In this document: piece by piece, positions 11,346 to 24,630 of the stretch | Layout: every line of letters starts with the position of its first letter | Numbering within the stretch: position 1 is the stretch's first letter | Source of the DNA: Hofstenia miamia | Taxonomy: Eukaryota > Xenacoelomorpha > Acoela | NCBI GenBank assembly: GCA_004352715.1 | Contig: SCFE01000016.1 | Location: 1,535,524 to 1,599,523, forward strand | Length of the DNA stretch: 64,000 bases | Direction of reading: 5' to 3' | Translations under genes and position numbers: made by a program | Notes under the pieces: model-generated | The model's database searches: none | Seen by the model: the letters and a program-made list of their open reading frames with translations, nothing else | Told to the model about the DNA's origin: nothing

Positions 11346-11765
11346 ATGGTATAACAATATTCCAATCCGTACAGGCCTGTAATAATTATTTAGGTTTGCA
11401 GGAATTACTTATGCACTTGCAAAAAGAGGTTTAGACATCCCCTAGTTACTAAAGGAAGAAAGAACATTTATCTTGAGTCAGAGATAAAATTGGAGGGTTT
11501 AGAATTGAGGTTCATTAAGCAATGAACAATGAAACCTTAGGCAGCCAGAACAGATTAACACCCCAGTAGGCCCAGAACAAACATAATTAAAGAGAATAGC
11601 TCCGCTCAACATTTTAGCTTAATCTTGTAAACTAAGGGTACCAGCTATTCTATCTTCGTCTTTTGGAGAGAGAGAGAGATTTGAGTTAACTGGTAATAAT
11701 ATTTTCCTATGGAACTTTGGCTATTGGGAATGGAAGAAGAGTCTGCTTGTCGCCTACAGAGATAT

Positions 11766-12088
11766 CAGATTGGGTCACAGGTCACAAAATTAATAAATGT
11801 CGGGTCACGTTTCGGGTCGTGAGTCATAACGTTTGACTGTTTTCCAACTCTAGTCAAAGCATACAGTTCTGCAACAATTCAAACTATTATTTTATTCAGA
11901 CTCTATCTAAAAAATTACAATGTCGTTGCAAAATGATTTGACTTCTACTAGATTTTAGTCATTAATGTTAGCATAACGGATTGGTTTGCTTACAAAATAT
12001 CATTTCTAGCTACGCCCCAATTTTTTGTTTATGTCCACGGGTGGGGTCGGACCGTGGGTCATAACTTTTGACCCATTCCCAACTCTGG
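11766..12088. repeat. Repeat with direct-repeated right ends, hAT-like
   Basis: Two similar blocks in the same orientation, 11814-11853 and 12051-12088, share GTCATAACnTTTGAC followed by CCAACTCT. The second ends in CCAACTCTG, the inverse of CAGAGTTGG, and the left side begins CAGATTGGGTCACAGG at 11766. This may be a TIR element with a duplicated right end, or two elements side by side. No matching 8-bp target duplication was found. Confidence 0.4.
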
Positions 12089-12613
12089 TGGTGGAACGGG
12101 GTGGAATGGATTAGCAAGCGTAAACTAGGGTGACAGGACCTTAAATTTTCAGCATGTAGATATTTTATTGAAACGATTTTGACCAAAGACATGTAAATCT
12201 ATGGGAAGTGTACATATTTCTAATTCTAACGTTAGCACAAAAACGAAGATTATGTAATTATTAGTATTATTAAGTCACGTGACAACAGAACCCCAAGAAA
12301 GCTTTATTGTCTTTATGAAATATAACAGTAGGCACAATATGTAAGTGACTCGCAACAAAGAAATTGCTCTGGTCTTTGCAGTTGAACTGGTGCTTAGACT
12401 GAGAATTGCAGACAGCTCCAGGACTTATGTATCGACGAAAATATGTGTTGTACTCGATTGTGAAAGTCCAATTTTTAATGCATTGATTCCAAAATTTCTC
12501 ATCGAATCTCAGAAAGAATAATTCATTTCAGGTTATTACTCCTTACTATATGAGGCATGATTTTTCAACAATTTCGTAAGATCTTTGTTTAGCCTATCAA
12601 AATTTTAGGAAAT
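12089..12613. other. No recognised feature
   Basis: No coding, RNA or repeat signal was seen in this spacer. Confidence 0.5.
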
Positions 12614-12659
<46 letters not shown>

Positions 12660-12892
12660 TTATATATATATATATATATANNNNNNNNNNNNNNNNNNNN
12701 NNNNNNNNNNNNNNNNNNNNNNNNNNNNNNNNNNNNNNNNNNNNNNNNNNNNNNNNNNNNNNNNNNNNNNNNNNNNNNNNNNNNNNNNNNNNNNNNNNNN
12801 NNNNNNNNNNNNNNNNNNNNNNNNNNNNNNNNNNNNNNNNNNNNNNNNNNNNNNNNNNNNNNNNNNNNNNNNNNNNNNNNNNNNNNNNNNNN

Positions 12893-12929
<37 letters not shown>

Positions 12930-12950
12930 TTATATATATAACCAATGTAT

Positions 12951-12982
<32 letters not shown>
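12614..12982. repeat. (TA)n microsatellite with 212-base gap
   Basis: (TA)n flanks both sides of the N run at 12681-12892. The left side has GGTTATATA and the right side TATATAACC, which are reverse complements. This may be another strand switch around the gap. Confidence 0.9.
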
Positions 12983-12984
<2 letters not shown>

Positions 12985-13233
12985 CCACTGATCCTCAACA
13001 TAAATATCTACATTTCTGAAAAGGCTAAATATAATTGTGGTTTTAAATTATGCCAAGATATGCTAAAATACATATATAAATTTGAAATATTGTATTACAA
13101 AAAATACTTTTTCAGAAAATAATTTCTTAAACTTAGTAAGTTAATTGTAATTTCTTATTGTTTAACCAAGAGACAAAAGACAGAATTCTATAAAGTTGAA
13201 TGCAATCTAAGTTTTACTTGTAATTTTGGATCA
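12983..13233. other. No recognised feature
   Basis: Short AT-rich spacer without signals. Confidence 0.5.
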
Positions 13234-13565
13234 TATCAGACCAGACTTGTCAACGAGCCGAAGTTCTTAAGCTCGGCTTGACTCATTTTATTTTTGAGGA
13301 TTTTCGGTTCAGCTCGACTCGCCACTTAGAACCATTTAATAACGCTCGTTTTATTTTTTAAATAGCTCTTCCTATTATTTAATAAGCATTTTAAAATAAA
13401 ATTATAAAAAAGGTATATTTAATGAAAAATATGAAAAATCGGCCAATTAAAAGCAGATCTATTAATTTTATTTGGCTTAATAAAGCCTCGTTTTGGGCTC
13501 GTTGTATACCAAATACAGTGCTCAAGGTCAGCTCGGCTCGGCTCCGTGACAAGTTTGTTTCAGAC
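13234..13565 (+). mobile_element. hAT-like MITE, family C (complete, 316 bp)
   Basis: The left end is CAGACTTGTCAACGAGCC (13242-13259) and the right end GGCTCCGTGACAAGTTTG (13540-13557), inverse repeats with three differences. The flanking octamers are TATCAGAC (13234-13241) and TTTCAGAC (13558-13565), seven of eight identical. The interior is non-coding. A 5'-truncated relative lies at 32373-32518. Confidence 0.7.
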
Positions 13566-14296
13566 ATTATTTATTTGTGAAAGCTCCCACTTAACCAGCG
13601 TACTTCGGATTTGAATTGTTTCATAATAATCAAAATTAGTACATGTGGTTACACATGGCCTATTAAATATTTAGTAGTCCAGCGTCTACGTAATTAATGG
13701 TTCTTCTGAGTGAAAGAATTACATGTACAAAACGGAGTGCAAAGAAAATACAATTTTAGGAAAGATGAATTGAATTTTAAAAATTTCTATTGCAATGTAA
13801 TTTATTGTGGAAAGTGAGTCAGAAAGCTTAAAATCGAGAAGCATGCGGAGCTAAGTGTCATTCGCTACCATATTTTTAGGAGCGAACTTGTTTTATATAC
13901 TTTGAAACTCGATTCAATAATAAAGTATGCATTTAGTAAAGCCAAGCAACAGTTAAACAGGAAATAATAACTATTTATTTCTGGATGATTGAACAAAAAG
14001 CAAGTTTTTCCTATATAATGACTGCAATGTAGAAAAAGCCAGAGTTGCAACTTGTCTTTGTCGGAAGATAGTGGGACACGTCTCAAACGCACCAATAACT
14101 GTAATGTCGAAAGCAATTGGGTAGGCTTTGGCAGGTATTATCCTCTTGTTGATGTCAAGTGATCATTTCACTCCTAAATAAACTGATTTTCATTAATACC
14201 CGAAAAAAATAAACAAAAAGTTTTTAGTCATGCTTAGGCAGGACACGGTACAATAGTATTCCAAAAATATATAAAATTAAAGTTTTCAGATAGTGG

Positions 14297-14300
<4 letters not shown>
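13566..14300. other. No recognised feature
   Basis: AT-rich spacer. The minus-strand open frame at 13865-14116 has no known motif and is probably chance. Confidence 0.5.
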
Positions 14301-14333
<33 letters not shown>

Positions 14334-14662
14334 NNNNNNNNNNNNNNNNNNNNNNNNNNNNNNNNNNNNNNNNNNNNNNNNNNNNNNNNNNNNNNNNNNN
14401 NNNNNNNNNNNNNNNNNNNNNNNNNNNNNNNNNNNNNNNNNNNNNNNNNNNNNNNNNNNNNNNNNNNNNNNNNNNNNNNNNNNNNNNNNNNNNNNNNNNN
14501 NNNNNNNNNNNNNNNNNNNNNNNNNNNNNNNNNNNNNNNNNNNNNNNNNNNNNNNNNNNNNNNNNNNNNNNNNNNNNNNNNNNNNNNNNNNNNNNNNNNN
14601 NNNNNNNNNNNNNNNNNNNNNNNNNNNNNNNNNNNNNNNNTATATATATATATATATATATA
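14301..14662. repeat. (TA)n microsatellite with 307-base gap
   Basis: (TA)n abuts the N run (14334-14640) on both sides. Apparent Tyr-Ile peptides across it are translation of the microsatellite. Confidence 0.95.
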
Positions 14663-15329
14663 TGTTTAATCTTATGCTTGGTTGTGCTGCTACCTGATCT
14701 GCTCAGCTACAAAATCCTCTTCAGTTAGTAACCCTGTGAAAATCTTTCAACAGAAATAGTTAAATTAACGTTGAAGGCTATGATCAATAATTCATAAATA
14801 TTGGCATGGATAGCTAAATATAACATTTAGTTGTCTTTGGTATAAACTGTTTTTGAACAAGTTTAGACGTTATTGAGATTATTTATAAAATTTGTTAGAA
14901 ATTTCTGAACCAAATATGTACCAATCGCAACATCAATGGTTTTCTTTTATGCATACCTCAAAAAGAAACTAGATTTTTATTCAACATATGTATCAACCTT
15001 TTCATTTGCTAAGGGAGCGTTGCTGTTACTTCTAGGGTTGGCGTTAGATGTTCCATTACCTATATTGCCTGATGCCTAACTATCTGCACATAAGCGAGCA
15101 CAAGGACGGGCTTGGTGCGCCCAGCACTCCCCAATATTTAATAAATCCCCCACAAAAATGAAAAACTTCAATTTTCAAATTTTAGCCTCTCAAAATTATA
15201 AAAACTGTACACGCTGTGTCTGCATAACGCAGTGTTAATAATAATGTAATGTCATTAATAAACCTATTTACAAGAAAACCTTATGTAGAACAGCTATAAA
15301 AATATGATTCCAAAATTTTATGTAATTAT
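14663..15329. other. No recognised feature
   Basis: AT-rich. A small G+C-richer patch (GGGCTTGGTGCGCCCAGC, about 15107-15125) may be a MITE relic. Confidence 0.4.
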
Positions 15330-15850
15330 TTGAGAGGCACACGCATTCATCATCTCAAGAAATTGGAATCATTTTAATTCCACACCCATAAGCGAAGAAA
15401 AACTAAATTGATTTGCTTCAAAATAAGTGTTGTTCGATAATTCAACTTGCACGTTCATTACATGCTTTACAACAAAGTGAAATAGCACGATTTAAACAAG
15501 AAGACTTAGTCAGCAATAAATCATCGTAAATGGTTTTATAGATTAATATGTTTTGGTGTATGACGTGTTTGAAATAAACACTTTCAATTTTCTATTGAAA
15601 CATCGACGTCGGGAATAAAATTTTTGAAAATCCTGGCGAGTTCTTTAAGAGATCAACGACATAATATGTAATAGTAAAATGTCAGACAAAACCTTTCTGA
15701 CAGGGATTGTTCGTAGATGCTTTTCTAGATGATAAAGAAATGTCATAATTTATTATTTCATTTTCCCACTAATGTATTAACATAACAAATTTCGTGCACC
15801 CGGAATTGAAGATAAAATTTTTCAGATTATTAATTGAACCTAATTTTTTC
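15330..15850 (-). repeat. Dispersed repeat, copy 2 (inverted partner of 3820-4500)
   Basis: The reverse complement aligns in order with 3820-4500, including the TTATTGCTGACT and AAATCAATTTAG blocks near the far end. Indels make this copy shorter. Two diverged copies in opposite orientation argue for a mobile origin, but no termini were identified. Confidence 0.65.
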
Positions 15851-18420
15851 CTATGGAATCATTTTTCTGAGCTCGTCCGCCAGTGTAGATTTAATTGTCA
15901 ACTATCTCTAAAGTGTTTCATATATATGAATATGATAGACTTTAAGATACAGAATACAGTAGCAGCGAGTCTAGTTATTCAATGAGATGATTTTTTCTAC
16001 CAATGACGTGTATCAAAATATGACGTATTCCCAAAATATAAAACATTTTAAAACTTTAGCGATTATGAAAAAACATTTTTTGAGTTAAATTTTGAAATTG
16101 AATTTCGCTGTTCCCCGCCATTAGAGACCGATCGTCGCTGGGTCACCTTGATTTAAGGCATAGCGTGAATATCCGTTCGCTGAGACAAAGTTAAATTATC
16201 GTATAAATTTTGCGGTAAACTTTTATAAGTTCGATGTTTGTTAAAGATCGACTCGACAACAGTGCGGCGGATTTATATGACAACAAGCGAATACATTCAA
16301 TACCGGTATGGTATTTAGCGTAAGTACATACATTTATATATATTATTAAGCTTAAAATAATGCCTTTGAATGTTTGTTGTTCTATGCACTGTTATAGTTT
16401 TCTCATATATCTAAAGTTACATTTTATAAAATTTATAAAAATTTTGAGACAATACGTTATATATAAAATATTTGACTTTAAGTATCAACATGATTCAATT
16501 TTTTTGATTTCTCAGCATAATATTAAGCTCACAACTAGTCGATACTAGAAGTAACAACAAATTCTATAATACAATCTTACGAGCTTGAATTTTATGAAGC
16601 TAAATTTAATTTATTAAAAGAATTATAGCATCACCACAAGAAATCGTAAATTTATGCAGTGCTTAATTTTAACTAAAACGCTATAGTTTGAGTAGATTTG
16701 CCAGATTTTTTAACATAAATACCATCTTAAAACATGTGATTTTTCCACTTTTTACTTGAATTTTTTTCTGTCTAATTATGTAAAATTTTACCTAAGAACC
16801 ACCTAATTTCCTGATAATCACATTTATCAATTCTGCTTTCTTGAGAAGAATTATCATTTTTGATAGACAGCGAATACAGACGTATCCATGATTTTCGACT
16901 GAATTGTCCCACACTTTCAGTAAAAAGTTATTTAATTAACATCAAAATTCAATATTAATTATATTAATTTTGTAAGTCATATAATAACACGCCTCATGCG
17001 ATGAGTGGAAAAACAGTTTTGTAGAAATCATATTCCGATGCAATTTCGTGTTGCTGCTATATTCACCATACTAGCATGTTAAAATCAAAGGACACACCTT
17101 TAAATGCTGAGGCATTTGAACTACTTGCGGTAGGATTTTATTTTAGTTAAAAACACACAAAGACTCTTTATCAAACAGCATTTTTGGTGAAACTAGTTTA
17201 AATTCAAAAATATCAAAGCTCTTTTGAATATAAATTTTTAATAATGTTCATTCTTCAAACAAATTTTCTAGATACAAATATGAATATAGTTCATCAATCC
17301 ACTTCTAACTCACAGTGCCATCATAGCACAAGTTGAAAGTAGAAAAGCAACAATCCAAATTAATTGTTTTTGAATAAACACAAATGTTTTTCCAATTGAT
17401 CCTAATGTGTAAGAGGTTTGTGGACTTTTAATCGTCTTTGCTCAACGATTGAAATGGGGTTGGACAGGTTTGGCCCTTTTGCAGAAACGTTTTTCTAAAT
17501 TGGAGACCGTTGAGGCAAAAGTGGGTCAAAATCATTCTTGAGTTAAAAATACAAAAACACAAAACTGCCATTTTTAGAGTTTGTAAGTTGCCAACAAAAA
17601 TGGGTTTACTTGGAACGTGAATCATGGACATTTCATAATGTGATGAATTACATTACTTTACGAAATACGATTTTATCTCGCATTTAAAAAAATTGCTTGC
17701 TGCAGATATACGTTAATACTCATCCGGTTCTAAACATGTAAATAGCTCACTGAAAAAAGAATTGTCATTTACAAAATAACGTATTTGAATGAATGATTTC
17801 CCATTTTACAAAAAAAGTTTTAGAATGTGAACAGTTTTTCTGACAAGCAATATAAAAGAAGGCGGAAGAATTTCTTTTTAATTGTCATTCCTAATTTGCA
17901 ATATGACGTAGCCATCTGTTCAACTTTGGAACAATTTATTCCACATAAATTTACGGAGTTCTTAATATTTGAAATAAATTTCTAAAACGCAATTGTCACA
18001 CATTGAGCACAATGGAAGAGATTACGTGGGATAGTCCACTAAATAAAGTATGCACTATAAGAAAGCAATTAATTTTATTCAAAAAGAAAATGCATGGTTG
18101 GAGAGAAAGGATTAGACAAATATAGTCATTTCCTAGTAGGCTACTTTTGTTGATTTTAGTGAAATATTTTTCAATAACTAATAAGTGAAGTATAAATAAT
18201 GCATATCACAATGTAACATTTAAATAAATGTGATAACTTAAGCTTTGTTCTATTGTGCAAATTTTGTAAAGTTATGCATTGCTTTTGAAATTCTTCTATT
18301 TCTTTAAAATTTTGGTAACAATAAACCACAAATCACAATATCTTGATAATTCCCTATTATGTAGATAGTCGAAGAAGTAGCCTATTAGCATTGCATTTAG
18401 GTATTTAACATTCAATTTCC
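15851..18420. other. Intergenic/intronic DNA with a G+C-richer island at 16095-16330
   Basis: Most of this stretch shows nothing. At 16095-16330 the base composition changes (CCCCGCCATTAG, ACCGATCGTCGCTGG, CAGTGCGGCGG). A short ATG frame begins at 16276 and runs into candidate splice donors near 16308. It could be a promoter or 5' exon, but no protein family is recognisable and it is equally likely to be unique non-coding sequence. Confidence 0.3.
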
Positions 18421-20024
18421 AATGAGGGCTGAAAATGGGCAAATACATGGACCGGACCAGGATGGGTCATAGGAATATTAAGCTCACTGAGCTTCAAAAT
18501 AGAGGCTCAGTTTCAAAATTTCGGTTCGATCCCGTATATCAAAATCACATTTTTATACCATTCTTCTAACAAGTTGTATTTAAGCGAAATTATTTTGACG
18601 ATGTCTAAGTGAAAGAATTCAAATTCTAGACATGTATCGACATAAGAATTAAAATAATATTTTCCCCTTGATGTAAAATTATCCAACAGTAGTTATTTTA
18701 AATTAAAATAACTCGTACATATGTTTATTATTCACATTTTGCAAAGAGAATAATGGATTTTCTATTAAATATTTTTCAAATAATGTTTCTCTTAAGAATT
18801 TTAAGTAATAAATTTTCAGTCCCTTACTTGGTGTATATGTACAGGGGCATATGCAGGACTTTTTGACGGGGCATCTTAGTCATGGCAAAATTTTTGAAAA
18901 TATTGAGGAAATAGACCTTAAAAATGCATTTCACGAACTTAGATTTTAAATTTTTTCTTCTCTTTTTTACTGAAAATTTTATGATATAGTCAGTCAAAAT
19001 CACTTTTAAAAATCTTACGGGTGGACATGGCCACTGTATATGTATAAATTTTTTAATAACGGTATATAGTATTTTGCTTACCTGGTTAACTAATTTAAAA
19101 TTTTGTGATAGAAATATTTAGAAATGTTGGAGTTTATGTAGACACAAAGATGTAAAATTGTAAATGATTCGATAACTACAATGAATATACACTTATACAG
19201 AAATAATTGTCGACTTCTAAATTTGCTTAAAATTGTTTAAAAGATTTTTTTTCATTTTGAAAAACCCATTTGTTATATTTATATAGCTACTTTGTTATTT
19301 TGATAACTTGCCGTCGCAAGGAGCTCCAAATCAGAGGTAGAAACATGTTTTGTAGCATGACAACAAATGCTTAGCAAGTGAGAACACACATTTGTTGTTC
19401 GTCTTTGTGAAATGTCGCTGTTTGAAACTGAATCTCTATTGGGATTAATCTAATCTGCTTTGAGCACTAGCTTGGAATATATGAAACAGAATTTTTTATA
19501 AATTTTAGCCTCCTCCCTCAAAATTTTGTCACGGTAGTAGATCAGCATCTGTTTGGAGTGCAGGGTAGTTTCATAAATCCGGAAACATTCGCTTCCTACC
19601 ATTTTATTAAATTAATTTTGTAAATACTCGTTTTTGAACTTATCTTAGGAATTTCAAATGCCTTTAAAAGGTGCACTTCTATGGGCCTAAGTAAACAAGT
19701 CAGGTGAAGCATAGAAAAGAGCTCGGGTGGGTTGGCTTTGGACCAAAAAATTCCAGACCTGTTCCAAATCCCAAACTTGAGGCCAAATTTGCTTAAAATT
19801 TCTTCGAATAAATTTTACTATTGGAAGTTAAATGCTTTTAATCAAAATTACATTTCATTCCACTTACTAATTACATCAGTTTTGAATGGAGATATTGTTA
19901 GTATTTTGCGGAAAACTATTCTCAATAATGCAATACACATTTTATTTGATATCTTTGAACAATTTCAGACAAATTGTCTGTACTTACAACCTCTCTACTA
20001 ATTGTTTTGAACCTTGGCAGAATC

Positions 20025-20056
<32 letters not shown>

Positions 20057-23000
20057 TTGTTTAAAGTATAGAAACAATGAGTAGCGGTAAATGGCTTTTT
20101 AAACGACAAGTTTCCCTTACATTAAGTTCTCATTAATAAGTTTGTAAATATATATTAAATATATACCAATCATTAATTATGTAGTAAGTGGAAACAATTT
20201 CGATATGCATTCATAGCAAACTCGTTGCATCTGTTTTCACTACATTAAGTACTCGTTAAATGGAATTATTCCTCATGTTTTTAATTCATTAAAAATTTTT
20301 GGTCATTTTATGCCAACCAATGCAATGAATTCTTTAGAAAAAGTGAGTCAGTAATATTCAACAGGACCAGAAAATTTTGATGTGATTTTCAACACAAGTA
20401 AGTTTAAAAAAGCTCAATTCAGAGCAGTACATGGGTTCATTTACAAATGCAATAGCCAAATGAGTAATTTTGGAATTACTTGCCTATAAGTAATTCATAT
20501 AACTTCCTACATGTTATTTCGATTATACTGTTAGTTGAGGAGCAATTTTGTTATAATGGCACCAAGCTTTTTCTTAGTCCAAACAACATAGAAAGCTTTT
20601 GAAATTTAATCAGTAATTCTTAAATTCACTTTCTAATTGTACGTGCATCTTAGTTACATTTTTTGTCGTAAAACTAAGATTGTCAATACTTAATGCACTA
20701 TAAGGCATGTTCATTAGACAAATTTACATGTATAATGTGAATATGTGTAGGCACCACTCATCCAATCCCATAGAGATTATCTGCTTAATTTTTCTTCAAT
20801 ATCGCATGTGCATTATAATTATCAAAAATTACAATGATGTAAGCACATACAGAAAATCAAACCGAATGTTTATGAGTGTATGCGAAACGAAATAGATCTG
20901 AATGAACCGAATTGTCAGTTTTAGCCATGACCAAAGATACTATATCTATTATATATAATTTTGATTACTACCAAAATGTATAGTTAGAAATTGGGATGAA
21001 GTCTCATGCAAGCTCTAATATAAGTACATGTCTCATAAATTCCATTACCAACCTGCAGTAACTGCTTTTCACCCATTATTCAGGAAAGCCTATCAATCGT
21101 AATTCGAAATTTACATTTTTCAACTCCAAATTCAAATGTAATTAATGGCAGTAAGGGATTTTAATGGCTACTTTTACATAAAATATTGTATTCAACACTA
21201 ATATTTCATTTATCAAAAATCAATCACATTCTAAAATATGTCCAAAATTTTTCATTAAGATTTATTGAAGTGGATCAATTCTTGATAATGATTTCTGACC
21301 TTGTAGACGCGCCAGTAAACTTAAAATGCTTCTAACTCGGACCCCTCGTACTAATCTTGCCCTGGGTTTTGGACAATGAAGGTGTAAAATAAAAAGATAC
21401 CATGGAAAAGTTCCTCTAAACATGGGATTATTTACATTCTAATCAAATATGTATTGCTAAACAAATATTATTGTCTTTGTTTAATTTTAAATGTAGAACG
21501 TTTTAATAATTCAAAAAAATATTTTTAAGAGTGGCCACGTACGGTTTTATAGCAAACAAGCACCATTGTATTGAAATTCCTTGCAAACATAATTTTGCGG
21601 TGAATATTATCGGCTACATCAATCCTACCAATATGATTGGATTGATTAGAATATATATTGCGAAACTAAAGATAAAGTGGTTGATTCATACTCTAGTGTT
21701 CTTCTGGATAAATAAGCACAAATTGCAATTTGAGATTACTAAAACACACTTTATCATGCTAATTGGTTTATTCCAATATACAAATGCGTACAGTTATTGA
21801 TAAGCGTGACATTTAACGCATTTTATTTTTCAAAGAAGGATCTCTTTGCACTATTAGTTAGTTATAAGGAATGGAATGAATTAGTGAATGTCCAACTGAT
21901 CAAGCATTACATTTGTCAGATGGCTTTGCAATTGCTTTCTTGCAAATATTTAATTATTAAAAACTTTCTACCCGTGAACTTTTTGTGCAAATCGTAATTT
22001 GTAAGCTATTCAAAAATATTATGACTGGTTTATTACATATAACAAAATAACTTCAATTTTATGCGACATGCTACAATATAAAGCAATGCAAACAATTTCT
22101 TGAAAGAAACTTTTATGCCGGGCTGCTGATCTTTTAATAATTTTTTAGACAAAAATGCACTCAGAGTAATGTAAGACCATCAGGGCGAGCACACAGTGCT
22201 TAAAAACTTCTACGTATCGTGTCTATAGTGGTTATACGAGTAAATTTACAAAACAAATTTGTTCAATAAACTGAACGCACGCTATGCTACAGATTGAATA
22301 ATTGTTGTCGAACTAATAATATAAGAAAATGTAATCACAGTAATATTGTAACTTGTAACTGATATAATCATTTGTACATAGTTACTGTACAAAACATTAT
22401 TTTAAAGAAATTTTGGGTTAAAAGAATCAGTCTAGTTCTATAACCCCTATATTTTATCTTAGTAAAATTGCACCAAAATTTATGAAAAATATGTTTTTCG
22501 AATTATGAAATTCTAAGTTTTCAAAGTCTAATGAATTTGAATATAGTGTAAAATATTTATTAAATCTACAAGTTACCATAATTACTTGAACAATGTCCTG
22601 ACTAACCATACAAGTTGATCGTGCTGATGATATCCATATTAATGTAATAATTCGTTTTCCAATGATAACTAAATTAGCTTCAATTTTTGAACAGTGTTCA
22701 GAGTACAATTTTTTAAACATATATTTTAATTGTCAAATTCCGTGTAATTATAATTTATACAAAATAAATTTTATTAGGAGATTCAAAAATTTAACGCCAG
22801 ATGGCCTTCTTCAAATATGCATTTTAAATATAATATAATAAAAATAGCATTTCCTTTAGAGTTTATTAGCATGAAATTTCAAGATGTATGTAAAATTAAA
22901 ATCAAAAAAATCAAAACTCTAATAATGCAATTTAATATCAAAATGTTTTGTCATAAATTGAATAGATGGAATATATGAAATAAACGCATGTGTAGTTTTG

Positions 23001-23225
23001 TGTCTTAAAACATCCAGTGTAGGACAGGGTGAGCCGAATAGATAAGATTGCAGTGATCAACTTGGCGTGGATCGGATTAAACAATTCCTCATCGCCAACA
23101 TCTCTGTTTCTGATGCATAGTGGATTTTGCGTGAAAACTTAGATATCAGGAATTGTCTATCTTCTTCTAAGTTAATTATCATCACAGTGCATGGAAGCTT
23201 TTCTAGGGACATACCGTAGTGTTAA
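18421..23225. other. Long stretch with no recognised gene; one (TA)n
   Basis: Both strands show only short open frames without motifs. A (TA)n tract lies at 20025-20052. A patch with GGACCGGACCAGGATGGG (about 18450-18470) resembles the GC-rich ends of hAT-like MITEs seen elsewhere, but its borders cannot be set. Confidence 0.5.
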
Positions 23226-24014
23226 ATGAAGAAACTTAAATTTGAAACAATTTCCCATTATGCTGAAAAGAAGAAATATTTTTCTAAAGAAACTATTATA
23301 TTTTGTTGGCTTTGAATCCTTGAATGCTGATTTCAGGTTATCATTGATATACTTTTTATTCTTCTTGAATTTGAATTGAATTCAACAATAAATGTACTGT
23401 GCCATAGTTTTGTGCACCATTGACATTACTGACATGTTAGATTTCAAATGTAAACTAAGTTATTAGGAATTAATCGGTAATGAACGTAGTAAATTGTGCG
23501 ATTAGGCTCTTATAATACATAATTTTTCGAAGTGAGGTTTTGAACTCAATTTTGAATGTCCAATTTCTAACTCTGATCATTTTTTCAATTCCAAACCAAT
23601 CCCACACGCAGGAATTGGTCAATTCCAATTCCATCAAAACTATCAATTACCACTTCCTATGAAAGAATTGTTTAATAAATTCTAGCTTGGTTTTCTTATT
23701 GCGGCAATCATGATACTACATAGATTTATTCAGCGTAAGAATAAAAAGCCTACTATTGCCTGATTTCAATCAGTTGCAAACCGATCGATTTTCACTGCAG
23801 AGACCATTTTAAGCGTATAAAACACGCTTATGTGGTACTAGGCAAATCAATCATTAAAAGCGGTAACAATATGGTGAAATAAATATTTTAGCAACATCAC
23901 AGTTTAGTTCAGAAAAGAACAAGACCTAAAAATAAAATCTAATGATGTGTACTTATATCTATTTACAGTGCCCATTCACCATAAGTAGTAGGGGAGACCG
24001 GTTTATCGAAATAG
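23226..24014 (+). repeat. 789-bp perfect direct duplication, copy 1
   Basis: This segment matches 24631-25419 from end to end (789 bases each, same order of all landmarks checked). It ends at a single N (24015). The other copy begins right after a single N (24630). The exact length match and single-N borders suggest a scaffold or gap-filling artefact rather than a genomic duplication. Confidence 0.9.
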
Positions 24015-24015
24015 N

Positions 24016-24629
24016 GAAATTGCCAAAGAAATTTGTCAAACTTAGGAAAGGATGTATTGTCTATTTGAACAGCTCAGTGCTGGGTCTCAAAATTTAGGAA
24101 CAATGAATTGATGACAGACGATGCCCTGATCGACATGAGAAAGAAATATCTTGCTTTTCAGTGGGTTCCTCATAAATTGAGTGAAGAGAATAAAAACAAT
24201 CGAGTAAAAATATCAGGTGAGCTCTTGTCAATGTATTGAAGAAACAATTTCTTGAATCAATTGGTAACAGTTGATGAAGCCTGGTTGTACTGGGAGAATG
24301 ATCACAAGACACCTGGTATTCATCACAAGTCATGGAGAGGGTCTGGTGATGAGCCTCCACAGGTTAATCAGCAATCATCAATGACAGTCAAAAAACAATT
24401 GGGAATCTTTTTCTGGGATTGTAAGGGCATAATTCTTTTTGAAACCTTACCAAGGAATGTTTCAATAACAGCAGAACTGTACTGTCAATTTCTGGACAAG
24501 CTCAAAGTTGCACTACATGATAAACATTGTTGATCAGGCTCTTCTGATTCAACAAACTTGTTTCTACTCCAGGACAATGCTCGCCCTCATACAGCAATAG
24601 CAACCCAAGAGAAACTGTGAGAATTAAAT
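24016..24629 (+). pseudogene. Mariner transposase fragment between two single-N joints
   Basis: The plus strand reads a mariner (Tc1/mariner superfamily) transposase in one frame with in-frame stops. WVPHKLSEENKNNRVKI (from 24162) is the typical block before the catalytic core. LVTVDEAWLYWEN (from 24262) carries the first catalytic Asp. LLQDNARPHTA (from 24562) carries the second. Two TGA stops interrupt it (about 24228 and 24531) and a third near the end. The third catalytic residue would lie beyond the N at 24630, so the DD34D spacing cannot be confirmed. No N-terminal DNA-binding domain or TIR is present. The fragment sits between two copies of an identical 789-bp segment, so its placement is doubtful. 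Confidence 0.85.
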
Positions 24630-24630
24630 N

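Noticed and set aside
12605-12988. Tyr-Ile repeat proteins around gaps (also 14293-14697, 55880-56342, 56996-57608)
   Set aside because: Translation of (TA)n plus N runs.
18523-18533. GGTTCGATCCC resembling a tRNA B box
   Set aside because: No A box or foldable cloverleaf at the right distance.
24094-24360. Minus-strand open frame over the mariner fragment
   Set aside because: Antisense shadow of the mariner transposase.
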